From the NCBI GenBank assembly GCA_014529385.2, contig CM043956.1:61530120-61594119 (forward strand): a stretch of 64,000 nt of DNA, read 5' to 3'. Below the pieces are notes generated by a model. It saw only the letters and a list, made by a program, of their open reading frames with translations, made no database searches and was not told the origin of the DNA. Below are positions 33,117 to 47,385 of the stretch, piece by piece; position 1 is the stretch's first letter; every line of letters begins with the position of its first letter. A program made the translations under genes and the position numbers. Source of the DNA: Adiantum capillus-veneris. Its lineage: Eukaryota; Streptophyta; Polypodiopsida; Polypodiales; Pteridaceae.

Positions 33117-33989
33117 GTGAAGGTATCAAGGGCCTTTCCTTTTTTACCTTCAAGAGAGATTGAGGTGGAATCCTTGGGTGTAGAGCACAAACTTTGGCTG
33201 TTCCCAAATAAAGGATTTCTTGCACCTATTTCTATGGAAACTTGGGTCTTCCTTGCCAACTTGGCGCCTGCCACTATTGAGAAGTGCAAACTTAAAGTTC
33301 TCAAAGGAATTCAGCTCTTGGATAAAGGTGATTTGATTAAAGCCCCGTTCAATATGAATTTCCTTGATGATAAAAAATGCGGTTCGAATACTGGTTTATA
33401 TGGAAGAACCAAAGGTGTGATGACCTTTAGTAAAAACAATGCGGATTATCACACTGAAATAGTATGGAATGTATTCACGCCTTACCTTAAGTGTGCATGC
33501 AGATTTTTAGACCCTAAAGCTACTTGCAAGTCAGGCATCATTTGGTTTGACCATGCAATTTGGTATGCCCTCAACAATCTACCGAGTATCTTTCCTGACA
33601 AAGCTGAGGAATTCTATCTCTCCCTCTTTTGCTCGAGGCTTGGTGGTCAAACTAAGGAGCTGGTAATAGCTCAGATCGCCTTTATTCAATACAGATCAAT
33701 TATGTGTGACACCCTCCATGAGCTTGGGTCAGATGAGTGTGGCACACTACTAACCACATATGGAAGTTATAAAGGAATAAAGAGTATGGTGGGGCAAATC
33801 AAGCCTAATATTGATGATGATGAAACTCAAGTCTCCAAACGCCCTTACACTCTCGTCTCTTCGTCTGCTTCTTACACCTCTTTCTTGACTCCCTCCTCGA
33901 GTGATGCTGGTTTTGGGAGAGGGAGGGGTAGAAGTTATGCTAGAGGCCGGGGAAGAAACCTACCAATCAGAAATCTTTTGGATATGTAG
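33117..33989 (+). CDS. RT element copy 1: middle ORF with RG-rich tail
   Basis: 290 codons without a convincing ATG at the start (opens on GTG), in the same frame as 32,808-33,092 and separated from it by TAG TGA. Probably part of the RT polyprotein. The tail has GRGRGRSYARGRGRN, an RG-rich stretch often linked with RNA binding. The rest (SMETWVFLANLAPATIEKCKLKVL, FDHAIWYALNNLPSIFP; Cys- and Trp-containing) is unrecognised. About 99% identical to copy 2. Confidence 0.5.
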   Translation: MKVSRAFPFLPSREIEVESLGVEHKLWLFPNKGFLAPISMETWVFLANLAPATIEKCKLKVLKGIQLLDKGDLIKAPFNMNFLDDKKCGSNTGLYGRTKGVMTFSKNNADYHTEIVWNVFTPYLKCACRFLDPKATCKSGIIWFDHAIWYALNNLPSIFPDKAEEFYLSLFCSRLGGQTKELVIAQIAFIQYRSIMCDTLHELGSDECGTLLTTYGSYKGIKSMVGQIKPNIDDDETQVSKRPYTLVSSSASYTSFLTPSSSDAGFGRGRGRSYARGRGRNLPIRNLLDM

Positions 33990-34162
33990 TGTGCAGGTAC
34001 AGAGGAATGCCTGTTGGCAGACTTTACCTACCTCTGAAGGAAGAAGCTTGTAATAGAGTATTTTCACATTACTTGTTTACTAGCAAGATTTTGGATTTCT
34101 TTACTCCCCAAGCTATCTTTCAGAATGTTTTAGACATGTTTTTGGATCAACTCTGTAACTAA

Positions 34163-35988
34163 ATGATGTTATGTTTGGATGGAAATACTTGCCACCTATC
34201 AAGAATTTATTTTATTCGAAATCAAAACGTTCCTATCTGCTCTTGTCACCTTTTTCTGAAGTTTGGTAAGACTTTTGCTAACTTTGGCTCAAATGGTTGT
34301 ACTACTGATGTTGAAATATTATCTGATATTCCTGTAAGGAACCTCTTGAGAAAAGGCTTGAATCATATTCCTCCTTTTCCACTAAATCCTCAGCTTGACT
34401 TATCGGGTCTACTTGAATGCCTGGCCGACTTGGCTTAAAACTCCAACTGGAGGTAGAAGCTCACATTCTACTTACCTCAACACTCAAAGAAGTTTTCTGG
34501 AATAAGATTAGTCTTATGCCGCAAGTATGGCTTTGTACAGATACTACCTGGCTTACCCCTAAAATTAAGACTTCCATTTCTGATGTTAAGGAGAAATGGT
34601 TTATTATTGGCCTTGATAAAGCTTTGAATATTGATTCCTTTATTTGTAAAAGGTTAGCATTTGAGTCCGCATATTCTAGGCTCAACGGTTTTGAATTTTT
34701 AAAAATTGATACATCTCCGCTGGATACTGCGACACTTTTAAATAATGAACTTTCTAGACTATGTTATTGTCCCAACTCTCTGAAAATTGTTGTTCTCTTC
34801 CCAACTTATAAAAATCATAAGCATAAATTTAGATGGATTTCCGACGCATCCAATAGTCTTTTTTCCATGATTACGAATGCTATCACCTACTTCTTAAATT
34901 TTATTATGGAGGAAATTGAAGCTATTTGCACCATCAAACGCAATGATCTCAAGCGATTCAAAAATACAGATTGTTTCCCTTTTTGGATCATAAAAAACGC
35001 TGCTGAGGTTTCTATTTTTTTTTCGACACACCATAGGGCCCACAGGGGGAGGTGCTTATCCCTTCCAGAAAACATTTTCTCTATCTTTACTGCAGACATA
35101 ACACAATGTTATGAGAATATTCCTCTAAGAGTACTTGATGGTCTGCTTAATACTCTATCTACTCTTATAAAGTTAGCATTTTCTCACAGAGAAAAATTCG
35201 GATTTACATGTATCTCAACAAAAATGCATAAAGGTCGGGTAAAAAAATCGACACCTTTCATCTTTAAAGAGGATGATTTGTATAAATATATCTCTTGGCT
35301 CCTTAATAATTGTTGTATCCAAGTAGGTGCTACTTGCTACAAACAAATTTTAGGAATCTTGATGGGATTTTTGTGCTCTCTGATTATGTGTAATCTTTAT
35401 CTTTGTCACTTTGACTACCAATGGATCTTAAAAATGATTAGTAACCCAGCTAATACGTTGTCACTTACACACTTTTGTCATTAGTTTAGGTTTATGGATG
35501 ACTTATGTAGCCTTAACAATCCAGTGTTCAAGGATGCACTTTAAGATATTTATCCGACTTGTCTTAACATCGAACCGACGTACTTTGATAGAGTTATATG
35601 GCAGGACAAGTGGGTCATTTCCAAGAATCACTTCATGAATATTGAGTTTACGCTTACCCCCCCATTTGTGGGTAATTTTTATACTCGTTTCTTTTGGAAA
35701 AGAGAAAATCTCAAACTCATATCCTCTGAATTTACAAAAAGAAAAAGCAATAGACCTTTCAAAAACTCACTACACACCTGTCTAGGTATGCTTTTTCTTA
35801 TTGTGTATGCCTCGTCTAACAGCTTTATAGCATTTGAAGAAATCACTACCCTTATTTACAAATTCATTAATAATGGGTTTTCTAAAAAAGACCTTGTTGC
35901 TTGTATCTGTAACTCATTAAAAAAGCATAACTGGACCGGTCTTAAGTTTGACCTACAGAATTTGATTAATCTTATTGAACCAGAATAA
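34163..35988 (+). pseudogene. RT element copy 1: reverse transcriptase region
   Basis: The 34,163-34,438 frame shifts into the 34,417-35,484 frame; the latter frame resumes after TAG (35,482) and TAA (about 35,541) to 35,988. RT-like motifs in order: RWISDASNSLF, motif A FTADITQCYENIPL, then QILGILMGFLCS where GxPMG is usual, and FRFMDDLCSLNN as the catalytic FMDD box, followed by IYPTCLNIEPT. The pattern resembles a non-LTR/Penelope-like class of RT rather than Ty3/gypsy or Copia. The C-terminus is helical (FEEITTLIYKFINNGFSKKDL). Stops and the lost proline suggest a dead copy. Confidence 0.6.
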
Positions 35989-36007
35989 GAAGTATTAAAT
36001 AATTCTT

Positions 36008-36044
36008 GAGGTAGTAGGCCCATGTTCTATGGGTCTACTACCTC
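36008..36044 (+). repeat. 3'-terminal hairpin, RT element copy 1
   Basis: Arms GAGGTAGTAGGCCCAT (36,008-36,023) and ATGGGTCTACTACCTC (36,029-36,044) pair over 16 bp with one G-T. It begins 20 bp after the RT ORF stop. Compared with 158-190 the loop differs completely while the stem is kept. Confidence 0.7.
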
Positions 36045-37451
36045 ATAGAATATGGTGCTTGGGTATGGGTGGGCGCGCGCGCACACACACACACTAAAAT
36101 ACATGAGTCATTAATCAAGCTTCACCACTTTAATTAGTTTGGAAAAACCTGGTTTTTTACAAATAACCCCTCCCAATCTTCACCTTTACATGTCTGCTAA
36201 ACCATCCATTACATGATCGCACAAATAGCTCTCACAGTAAAAACAGGTATTTGGACGCTCTCACAAAGGTAGGATACGGGTAGATAAGATTACACCATAC
36301 TCCATGGTGCGTGGCGTGCTGTTAAAATATCCTCTGAGTGGCTGGTCATAGCTACGATACAAAAAAATCTTTTGTGATGGAAGAAACTGCGCTAGCAGAT
36401 ATAATCATTCTAAAAAACCTCGCTTCATTGAATATTCTACATAATAGTATTGTCGCCCTATGCCCATTGCTTCAGTTACCATCGCCAGACGAATATTATT
36501 CCTAAAATGATCTCGACCCCAAAGAGTCACCCGCGTCACTCTGTCCTGATATGTCCACCACTTCGTCTGAGTAACAGATGTTCCTAATTGCGGAAATAAA
36601 TAACGTTCATAACGGAGTAGTGTTGTTCACTTAGTAGACTCACTTGTTTTCTGAAGATGTGCAATAGATATAGCTAAAACCTGATCTCCATTATGAGTCA
36701 TAGCGAAATATAAATATGTAGTACACACCTGATGACAAATTTAGACGTTTGCTGTAAACTCTCAGATAGCTACTCAAGACAGTTATTATGCACTAGTTTG
36801 ATAAAAATATGCCCGTCTTTTACAGACCTATATTGATAACTGAACCCAATGGTTATGTGTTAACAAAAAGCCCTAACTAATTTACTTCGTGTGCCTCACC
36901 TAGTAGGGATTAGCATATGTCTACTCTCAAAATTTGTCCTAGTGGACTGTTCTTTGAACATAGGCTCATGTGTGATGTCGATTTTATGGTTTACCATCGG
37001 TTTATATCCACCCAAGGTTGGGAGCAATGGTTCGTATGTAGACCGAGTATCGATATTTCAACAGATGGCAGAAAAACCCTGGCTGTCTACTGCCATTTTT
37101 AATTAAGCACATAGGACAAATAATATGTGTTTTTTTATTTTGAGAATTTTTTTTAAAAAAGATGCTTTTTACAAAAGAAAAAAAAAGATCTTTTTTAACC
37201 TAATACCTCTATTAGGTTACGTATTGGTACTCCTCTGCAATACTCTCTCTGGTAGTTCCTGTCGCACGCTTTCGTTCTGCCGCTAGATAGGAGTGCTTTA
37301 GCTTGCTAGTGCTGGTACGTTTTGGATCTGTGCACTTGCTTCAAACTCCCTGATCTCTTGCTGAGTGTAATCCTGGAATAGAGGGTCTTGAAGGCCGGCC
37401 TCGATGCTGGGGGAACCTTGCAGATTTCGGGGCCCTGACAGTATCATCACC

Positions 37452-37603
37452 TATAAATACATCATAAGGTGAGCTCCTATGCTCACTTAGCACTGTGTTC
37501 TGTGACTTCTGTTTTGCATTCAATTCTGCTTTGCTGTGGTGAATTCATCATGCCGAAAAAAACTGAGAAAGCTGTGATGGAAGCATCTTCATCAAGTCTA
37601 CAG
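37452..37603 (+). promoter_or_regulatory. RT element copy 2: TATA box, hairpin and first exon
   Basis: TATAAATA at 37,452-37,459, a GTGAGC/GCTCAC hairpin at 37,469-37,486, and the same 18-codon exon followed by GT. Nearly identical to copy 1. Confidence 0.5.
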
Positions 37604-39228
37604 GTTATCTATTTTTGCTATTTCTAAATATTGATAGAAAAGGAAATTGTGAATCTGGACTGCCTTGTGCTAAATTGAAGATGATGCTTCAAATGGATGA
37701 TTGGCGATATTTCTTACCATTGGTTAACTTAACTGTTTTTTTGAATTTAATCTATGGCTTGAGAAGTGGATTCGATTGGTTACTTGATGAAATTTGGGTA
37801 TCATGACTGGGGCGTATTGCTACAAGAATTAGAGACTAAAGAGTGGTGTCTTGGGTTGATGACTATGGTAGAACCATGTTGGATTTGATTTGTTGAGGTT
37901 GTTGAAGATGTTCATATCAATATAAAGTAGCGTTTCTGATTAGATGCTTATAAACTTGAAAGTTTTTGCAGACATGTTTTTTGCCGGGGTCGTTGCTTAC
38001 TGGATGTAACTTGGGATGCTAAATGCATTTTTGTCTTAAAGAATTGAGTCACCAAATGTAAGAAGTCCTAAACATGGATATTTTGATTTTGACTTGTACC
38101 TTCTCTCTTTTATCTGTACTTGGGAGTATGGGTACATACCTGCAGGATGGTATATATAATTTTCTTTTTGATTTCTCCAGCTTATTATATAGACTTTGAC
38201 TGAAGGTAAAATTTCGACTCAATTTTATGCGTAAAGGACACTTTTACTAATCCAAGCTATGTCTTGGTGTATGTCTTTGCCTGGATTACTGTTCATGGGA
38301 AGTAGACCTTCCTTGTAGGTCTTACTGAGATTGGCTCAGATTCTGCCTAATGAACTACTCATAGAAAAGAGTTGGCATGGTTCTATGCTTTCGGTCGCGT
38401 ACGAACTTGGATATTGTGAAGCCTGATCTTATGACTTGTCCAGCTGATTTGCTTCATCTCCTGGTCTACTGGGTTAGTTTTGTTTCAGCTATGTTGAAGG
38501 TTTAAAACAGGTCATGCTGGAAGATTTAGCAAAAAGAAATTGCTGAAATTTGATATTTTGTTAATTAGAAACGATTTTTTTTTTTAGTTCTGGATATGTG
38601 ATCCCAGCTGGTTTACCTAAAAAAATTAAGAGATTTTTTTTTATGTTGAGAGATGCCAAAATCTCGAAACTATTTCAACATTAAGTTGATATGTAAGAGC
38701 CAGAGAAGAAAAAATTGATGAACTGTTTATAAGCATCTGAATGGGGTTTCGATTGAAAAAAAATAGAATGTTGTTTTGCCTGCAGATATTTATGGCTAGA
38801 TGGTTCACATCTTAAAGTGTATAACATGTGTAGGCTATAATGTCATACCGATGATATATTTCGTACTCTCTAATATGTGCTGATGTTTTTTTAGCTTATG
38901 ATGATCTCTGTGACCTGGTTTTGGCGGATTGCCTATCCCGTGCTTGTAAACCTACCCGACTGGTTTGGCTGAGATTGGACCATACTTGGTGATTAAATCA
39001 TTAGTTGGGGGGCACTCCTAGGAAGAGTGGGAGCATGGTCTCTAAGTGTTCTATCTGTACTAACTTGGCTAGTTGTAGCCTATTAAAAGACCTTCCCTGG
39101 TTAGCATGAATTCAGATAAAGGCAAGGCAAGAATTCCATAAAAAAGCAATTATTTAGCTGATCCTGGTTGGTTAGTCTTACTTCAATTTTTTCTCGAGCT
39201 ATGTCTGAGATTGCTCTGACTGAGTCAA

Positions 39229-39822
39229 CTATGCTATTATGGTATGAAAAGTAGTTTATAGCTAGCTTTGGCAAAGTATGTCAGACTTGACATAATAACC
39301 GAGGTATTTTTTGATAAAGGCAGTAAATATAACTGAACCAACAAAAAAGGTTCTGGTTTGTATTTTGAAATTGGTAATTTACTTAGATGTTTTTGGGATA
39401 TCTCAGCTTTTTTATAAAACGTTTTTGAAGTAGGAACTGTTCCAAAGGATTGCTTTTTCTATACTTCAAATTATAAGGGAGGGGGTAGTCCTTAAAAAAC
39501 TGATATCTGGCTTGAGATTTTTTGTGCCTACTTCTATAGAGTGAAATTCTCTCCAATCCGATTAAAGAATTTTTTTTTAGTTTTGATAATCTCCTTAAAA
39601 CTCCTTAAAACTAAGATTAGGCAAAGAAAAATTTATAAATTAAACCGGAAACTAAACCAGATATGTAGCTACTATGTGGGAATTTCCCTTTCCTTTATCG
39701 GATTGGCAAAAAGCCAAGGAACTTTTTTTCAAAAAAGAACAAAATACATGTTAAAGAACTCTGTGTTTTTTTAATTGTGACATGGATAACAACTGGGATG
39801 CCCAGCATCACCTGCGTACAGT
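39229..39822. other. 590 bp segment present in copy 2 only
   Basis: Copy 1 lacks this stretch. AGTCA occurs at both edges, so it is either an insertion with a 5 bp duplication or a deletion in copy 1 between short repeats. Its right end resembles the diverged copy near 27,160, which favours deletion in copy 1. Confidence 0.5.
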
Positions 39823-40393
39823 CACGTGCTAACGAATTGTTTTCTTGTGGCTATGGGTGCAGGTGAGGGCTACCTTCTTTGATAAAAGCATTCAATTCTA
39901 TGTTATTGATGATTGGTGGATGTTCGCTTACCTTGAAGCAACATCACTCAGAAATCGGGGATGACTGCTTCCCATGTTTTACTTTGATATCTTTACTGCC
40001 TTGTACAAAATTTATTTTCAACAGCAAATAAATTATTGTACAAATCCATTGTATTGTCCTAGAATTATTGGTCTGTGAACTGTAGTGTTCGTTTGTGTAT
40101 ATATTTAGAAATATATAAGTAGAACTGCTACACACACAATAAACGCATAAGAGAGATTGACATTTATGTTTTTCTCTCTTAGACCTTAGTTCTAGTTCTA
40201 AACGCCTATTACTATATAATTTATTATTATATGCTAATAGGTAGGGGTTCTATCACACAGTCTCTGTGGTCCCCATTGACGTGACTGGTGAAAGGTTGCT
40301 AGCACGACCATTCCACTCTATATTCTCACTTTCTAGAAAATTCCCCTTGTTTTTTACCTATCATTTGACTAGTTTATTACGTTTGTCTACCAG

Positions 40394-41085
40394 GTTACTG
40401 GAAAGCTCACTGCAAGAATAACGTTTTGTTCTGACCCCGAAGAAAGAGCTCTGATTTTGGAAAAAATATGACTTGCTAAATAAATTGAAAGCATCTTTCC
40501 TTATATCTCTCATAGGATTCGGCCTTATCTACACAGGGCTGTAAAATTCAAAAAGAAGTTAAAATCTGTATAAGATGTGTACTCAACTCTTCCAAAACGA
40601 TGTAATCTAACTAATGTTCTTGAAAATCTATGCAGATTGTTTCCCTATCCCAAGGGCTCTCTCTTCCTATGGAACCCCTTTCCTTTGCTTCGTTACTTGT
40701 GTTGAAGTGTATACAAGATAGTGAGGCTTGAGCCTTAATTTGTGACGCCTCAAAGCATTCTAGTCTGTCTCTTGTCCAGCTTATTTCTTTTGACCAATGG
40801 ATGAAGGTTCTTGCTCTCCTTGTTAAGAATAAATCTGATGGTATCAACCTACTGCTAGAATTTACCTCTAATCTGGCTGGTATTTCCAAAGTCCATATGC
40901 AAGACTTAGCTTCCTTCTCATCTAAAGGATCTGAACTATCCAATCTCCTCAGAAAATTTTGCGGGCTTAGTCCCATCTTTATTACGGCTCCGTCTACTCC
41001 TATAGTCCCTCCACCTAACAACCTATTTTGTAGAGATGCTGTTGCTTTAGAAGCAATAAAGGAGTTTCAGAAGGAACTCACTTAG
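40394..41085 (+). pseudogene. RT element copy 2: putative exon 2 region
   Basis: The acceptor CTACCAG ends at 40,393 and the coding content is as in copy 1 (32,401-33,092). A one-base difference breaks the frame early. The 40,801-41,085 part is intact and nearly identical to copy 1. Confidence 0.45.
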
Positions 41086-41109
41086 TGAAGCTTTCCTATT
41101 GGATATGGT

Positions 41110-41994
41110 GTGAAGGTATCAAGGGCCTTTCCTTTTTTACCTTCAAGAGAGATTGAGGTGGAATCCTTGGGTGTAGAGCACAAACTTTGGCTGTTCCCAA
41201 ATAAAGGATTTCTTGCACCTATTTCTATGGAAACTTGGGTCTTCCTTGCCAACTTGGCGCCTGCCACTATTGAGAAGTGCAAACTTAAAGTTCTCAAAGG
41301 AATTCAGCTCTTGGATAAAGGTGATTTGATTAAAGCCCCGTTCAATATGAATTTCCTTGATGATAAAAAATGCGGTTCGAATACTGGTTTATATGGAAGA
41401 ACCAAAGGTGTGATGACCTTTAGTAAAAACAATGTGGATTATCACACTGAAATAGTATGGAATGTATTCACGCCTTACCTTAAGTGTGCATGCAGATTTT
41501 TAGACCCTAAAGCTACTTGCAAGTCAGGCATCATTTGGTTTGACCATGCAATTTGGTATGCCCTCAACAATCTACCGAGTATCTTTCCTGACAAAGCTGA
41601 GGAATTCCATCTCTCCCTCTTTTGCTCGAGGCTTGGTGGTCAAACTAAGGAGCTGGTAATAGCTCAGATCGCCTTTATTCAATACAGATCAATTATGTGT
41701 GACACCCTCCATGAGCTTGGGTCAGATGAGTGTGGCACACTACTAACCACATATCGAAGTTATAAAGGAATAATGAGTATGGTGGGGAAAATCAAGCCTA
41801 ATATTGATGATGATGAAACTCAAGTCTCATAACGCCCTAACACTCTTGTCTCTCCGTTTGCTTCTTACACCTCTTTCTTGACTCCCTCCTCGAGCGATGC
41901 TGGTTTTGGGAGAGGGAGGGGTAGAAGTTATGTTAGAGGCCGGGGAAGAAACCTATCAATCAGAGATCTTTTGGATATGTAATGTGCAGGTACA
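41110..41994 (+). pseudogene. RT element copy 2: middle ORF
   Basis: 240 codons to TAA at 41,830, where copy 1 reads CAA-like sequence and continues to its RG-rich tail. The tail-coding DNA is still present downstream out of use. About five substitutions in 700 bp relative to copy 1. Confidence 0.5.
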
Positions 41995-42163
41995 GAGGAA
42001 CGCCTATGGTGGCAGACTTTACCTACCTCCGAAGGAAGAAGCTTGTAATAGAGTATTTTCACATTGCTTGTTTACTAGCAAGATTTTGGATTTCTTTACT
42101 CCCTAAGCTATCTTTTCAGAATGTTTTAGACATGTTTTTGGATCAACTCTGTTACTAAATGAT

Positions 42164-42862
42164 GTGATGTTTGGATGGAGATACTTGCCACCTATCAAGA
42201 ATTTATTTTATTTGAATGATTTCCTCCGTAATGAAAAAGTTCCTATCTGCTCTTGTCACCTTTTTTCGAAGTTTTTTAAGACTTTTGCTAACTATGGTTC
42301 ACATGTTTGTACTACTGATGTTGAAATATTATCTGATATTCCTGTAAGGAACCTCTTGAGAAAAGGCTTGAATCATATTCCTCCTTTTCCACTAAATCCT
42401 CAGCTTGCCTTATCGGCTCTACTTGAATGCCTGGCCGACTTGGCCTTAAAACTCCAACTGGAGGTAGAAGCTCACATTCTACTTACCTCAACACTTAAAG
42501 AACTTTTCTGGAATAAGATTAGTCTTATGCCGTAAGTATGGCTTTGTACAGATACTACCTGGCTTACCCCTAAAATTAAGACTTCCATTTCTGATGTTAA
42601 GGAGAAATGGTTTATTATTGGCCAGCTTGATAAAACCTCAAATACTGCTTCCTTTATTTGTAAAAGGTAAGCATTTGAGTCCGGATATTCTAGGCTCAAC
42701 CGTTTGGAATTTTAAAAAATTGATACATCTCCGCTGGATACTGCGACACTTTTAAATAATGAACTTTTTGGACTAGGTTATTGTCCCAACTCTCTGAAAA
42801 TTCTTGTTCTCTTCCCAACTTATAAAAATCATAAGCATAAATTTAGATGGATTTCCGACGCA
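42164..42862 (+). pseudogene. RT element copy 2: truncated RT region
   Basis: The start of the RT ORF only. It keeps an NDFLRNEKVPICSCHLF segment that copy 1 has partly lost, then TAA at about 42,534 and others. It ends before motif A, so no catalytic motif is present. Confidence 0.5.

Positions 42863-44932
<2,070 letters not shown>

Positions 44933-45023
<91 letters not shown>
44933..45023. repeat. (CT)n microsatellite
   Basis: Uninterrupted CT tract. The following 45,024-46,020 is AT-rich with no recognisable gene. Confidence 0.95.
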
Positions 45024-45026
<3 letters not shown>

Positions 45027-46038
45027 TGTCTATACCGGTAGATGTAGAGACCATGGAGATGATGTCAAGGCATTGTGCTAGAGTAGATTGTCCTGCAAGT
45101 GATGGTGATTAGGTGACAAGTGGGATGGGAGATAGTTCATTCTGTGGGTGATGGTGAGGAGTGGCATTGCTCACAGAGCAAGCAATGGAGGTGGGGCATG
45201 GAAAGAGGGTACAAACATTTTTGTGGTGCTTCTATTAGTAAGAGTCTACAAAGATGCTCGCAGGTTGGCCAAGAGAAAAAGCTAGAGCACATGGGGGGAG
45301 GAGATGTCATCTATGACGATGAGATGCGAGGCAAAGAGATGGATTTTTTAATCATGGTCTACTTTGACTTTCTCTTTCCATTTCATTGATGCACTGTGGC
45401 TTATGGGTTCCCTGTTTGTGCTTAGTTGATCGTGTAAGGTCTCTACTTTCAAATTGCACACAAGTTTTATTACGCATTTGTATTTTTTTGAACCATCACT
45501 CCTTATTTAAGATATTCGAGTTCAAATTATGAATCGTAGGTTGAGAAAACCTAGAAATTAAAATTTACGCTACAAAATTCTGACATGTTTAGCTATATGA
45601 ATCACTAACTAACTTATTGTAAGACTTATTTACTGATTGTAGAATTTTCTTTTACTACTGTAAAGTTAATATAAGACTGTAAAGTTTAACTTAAAAATGT
45701 AAAGTAAATTATCATTAAGGAAATAAATAAAATAATTATAAAGACAAAAGAATACACTGGGATGACAAATGAAGGCACATGGATCACATAGGAGGGGACA
45801 AAGTGGGACACACTGTCACATGAAAAAGGAGAGGCTACTCTTGACTAATCTTAATGAGGGGGGGCTTGTGTGGCCTTATCTTTTGATGATAATGACAAAG
45901 TGGTCAAGCTCATGGGTACCACAAGGGTACCAAAAACGCGGGTATGATTTTTGGGAAAAAATAAATAAATATTTGTTTAAAAAAAATTAAAAAAATTATT
46001 TTTTTTTGAAAAAAAAAGTTGGACGTTTTCTTTTCTGC

Positions 46039-46047
46039 TATAAATAG
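46039..46047 (+). promoter_or_regulatory. TATA box upstream of element C gag
   Basis: TATAAATAG about 970 bp before the gag ATG at 47,008. It may be the promoter of element C's 5' LTR. The LTR limits and a matching PBS could not be found. Confidence 0.4.
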
Positions 46048-46210
46048 AGCATCCATGCTCACACTTTAGATATAGAGATTGCCTCTATAGTGCTCACGAA
46101 GTGCTGCCACTTCTCTTAGAGAGAAGGCGTCCACAAACCACTAAGAGAGCAAAAACTCTAGTGGACTAATAAGGTGCGTATTAATTGAGCATTCAATTAG
46201 TTTTAAGAAG

Positions 46211-46560
46211 GATATACTCTAATCTCTCTAATAGATTAGTAAGATTCAATTAGTTATGTGTGTGTGTGCTATCTATTACTCTAATCTCTAATGGAGTAGT
46301 AAGATTCAATTAGCTATGTGTGTGTGTGTGCTATCTCTTACTCTAATCTCTCTAATAGATTAGTAAGATTCAATTAGTTATGTGTGTGTGTGTGCTATCT
46401 ATTACTCTAATCTCTAATAGATTAGTAAGATTCAATTAGTTATGTGTGTGTGTGTGTGTGCTATCTTTTACTCTAATCTTTCTAATGGATAGTAAGATTC
46501 AATTAACTTTAGAAAAGATGTGTGTGTATGTTTTCTCTTACTCTAATCTCTCTAAGTATA
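46211..46560. repeat. Minisatellite of about 60 bp units
   Basis: Five to six units built from CTCTAATCTCTCTAATAG, AGTAAGATTCAATTAG and a (TG)n run that varies in length. Most units can form a CTAATCT/AGATTAG stem. It lies in the leader of element C. Confidence 0.85.
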
Positions 46561-47007
46561 CCTACTCTCTCTAGTTAGTACATCTTCACTATTAACTTAT
46601 ACATTGTTAATTGAAAGTTAATACATAAGAGAACTCATCATATTCTTATTATACATGATGAAATTCTCATTCACCAATTTTATTGTCAATTAGATTAACT
46701 AGAATTTTGAATAATAAAAAAAAATTGATTTAGTTAAAGTATAGAAATTGAAGTTAGAATTGGATTAGAAATATGAAGCATAAAAGTAATGCATTCCTAA
46801 ACTTTCACTCATAGTTTACACATTTAATTTTTAATTATTACGATTAGCAAATATTTGATGTATAGAAATTAGATGTAAAACAACAACACTAAGTGTGAAT
46901 CCGAGTTGGCGAGGGTTCAAATTACAGACTCTCTAAAACAAGGAGATTACTAGGGAAATTGACCAATTTAAAGTTCTAAGTGTATAATATAAGTGTAGTA
47001 CAAAAAA

Positions 47008-47130
47008 ATGGCTCCAAAGCGTGCTCGAACACAAGGCGCTAATGATCATGAAGCCGGTACAAGTAACGGTGGAACTCCTGCGGAACATACTATGTCTCCA
47101 CCAATTGGACAATTCGGAGCTATGGTACAG
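47008..47130 (+). CDS. Element C gag, N-terminal piece
   Basis: ATG at 47,008 opens 41 codons beginning MAPKRARTQGANDHEAGTSN, like the N-termini of plant Ty3/gypsy gag. It ends with CAG at 47,130, followed by GTTAGT. The frame resumes exactly at 57,918. Confidence 0.6.
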
Positions 47131-47385
47131 GTTAGTATTGCAGTTTCAAGTTAGGCATCATTGCACATGCGAGACCATAGGAATATATTATTTACCTTAT
47201 GAAAAGAAAACACGGACCGAAACCACGGGGCTTAACCCCAAGAAACTCGTCATATGTTTGACAAGTAGGAAAGATTCTCTGGTTAAACTGGTTGCTATAG
47301 GAAAGAATGTTTGTCCAAAACCTTCGGTATGGTTTCTCTCAAGTCTCTCTACTTATTAGCGCTGGTATTATGTGGCAGTTACCGA

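Larger units (their letters stand above)
28669..36072 (+). mobile_element. RT element, copy 1 (7.4 kb)
   Basis: Bounded on the left by a (GC)n-(CA)n tract and on the right by a 3' hairpin and the (GC)n-(CA)n tract that starts copy 2. In order: a 1.4 kb 5' region, TATA and hairpin (30,051), a short first exon (30,149-30,202), about 2.2 kb of AT-rich intron-like sequence, an acceptor at 32,400, and about 3.6 kb of broken coding sequence ending with an RT domain. Introns and tandem arrangement are known for Penelope-like elements. I see no GIY-YIG endonuclease. Class is therefore unresolved. Confidence 0.6.
36073..42862 (+). mobile_element. RT element, copy 2 (3'-truncated)
   Basis: Head-to-tail repeat of copy 1, offset by 7.4 kb in the 5' half and 8.0 kb after an indel. 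Similarity ends at 42,862 inside the RT region (equivalent to 34,850), where it joins the local repeat starting near 42,866. It shares the TAG TGA stops of copy 1 and has its own extra stops, such as TAA at about 41,830 and 42,534. Segmental duplication of an already broken element is the simplest reading. Confidence 0.7.

Noticed and set aside
46900-46925. TTGGCGAGGGTTCAAAT as a primer-binding site for element C
   Set aside because: It does not fit the complement of any tRNA 3' end I can recall, and the T-arm-like part is misplaced.
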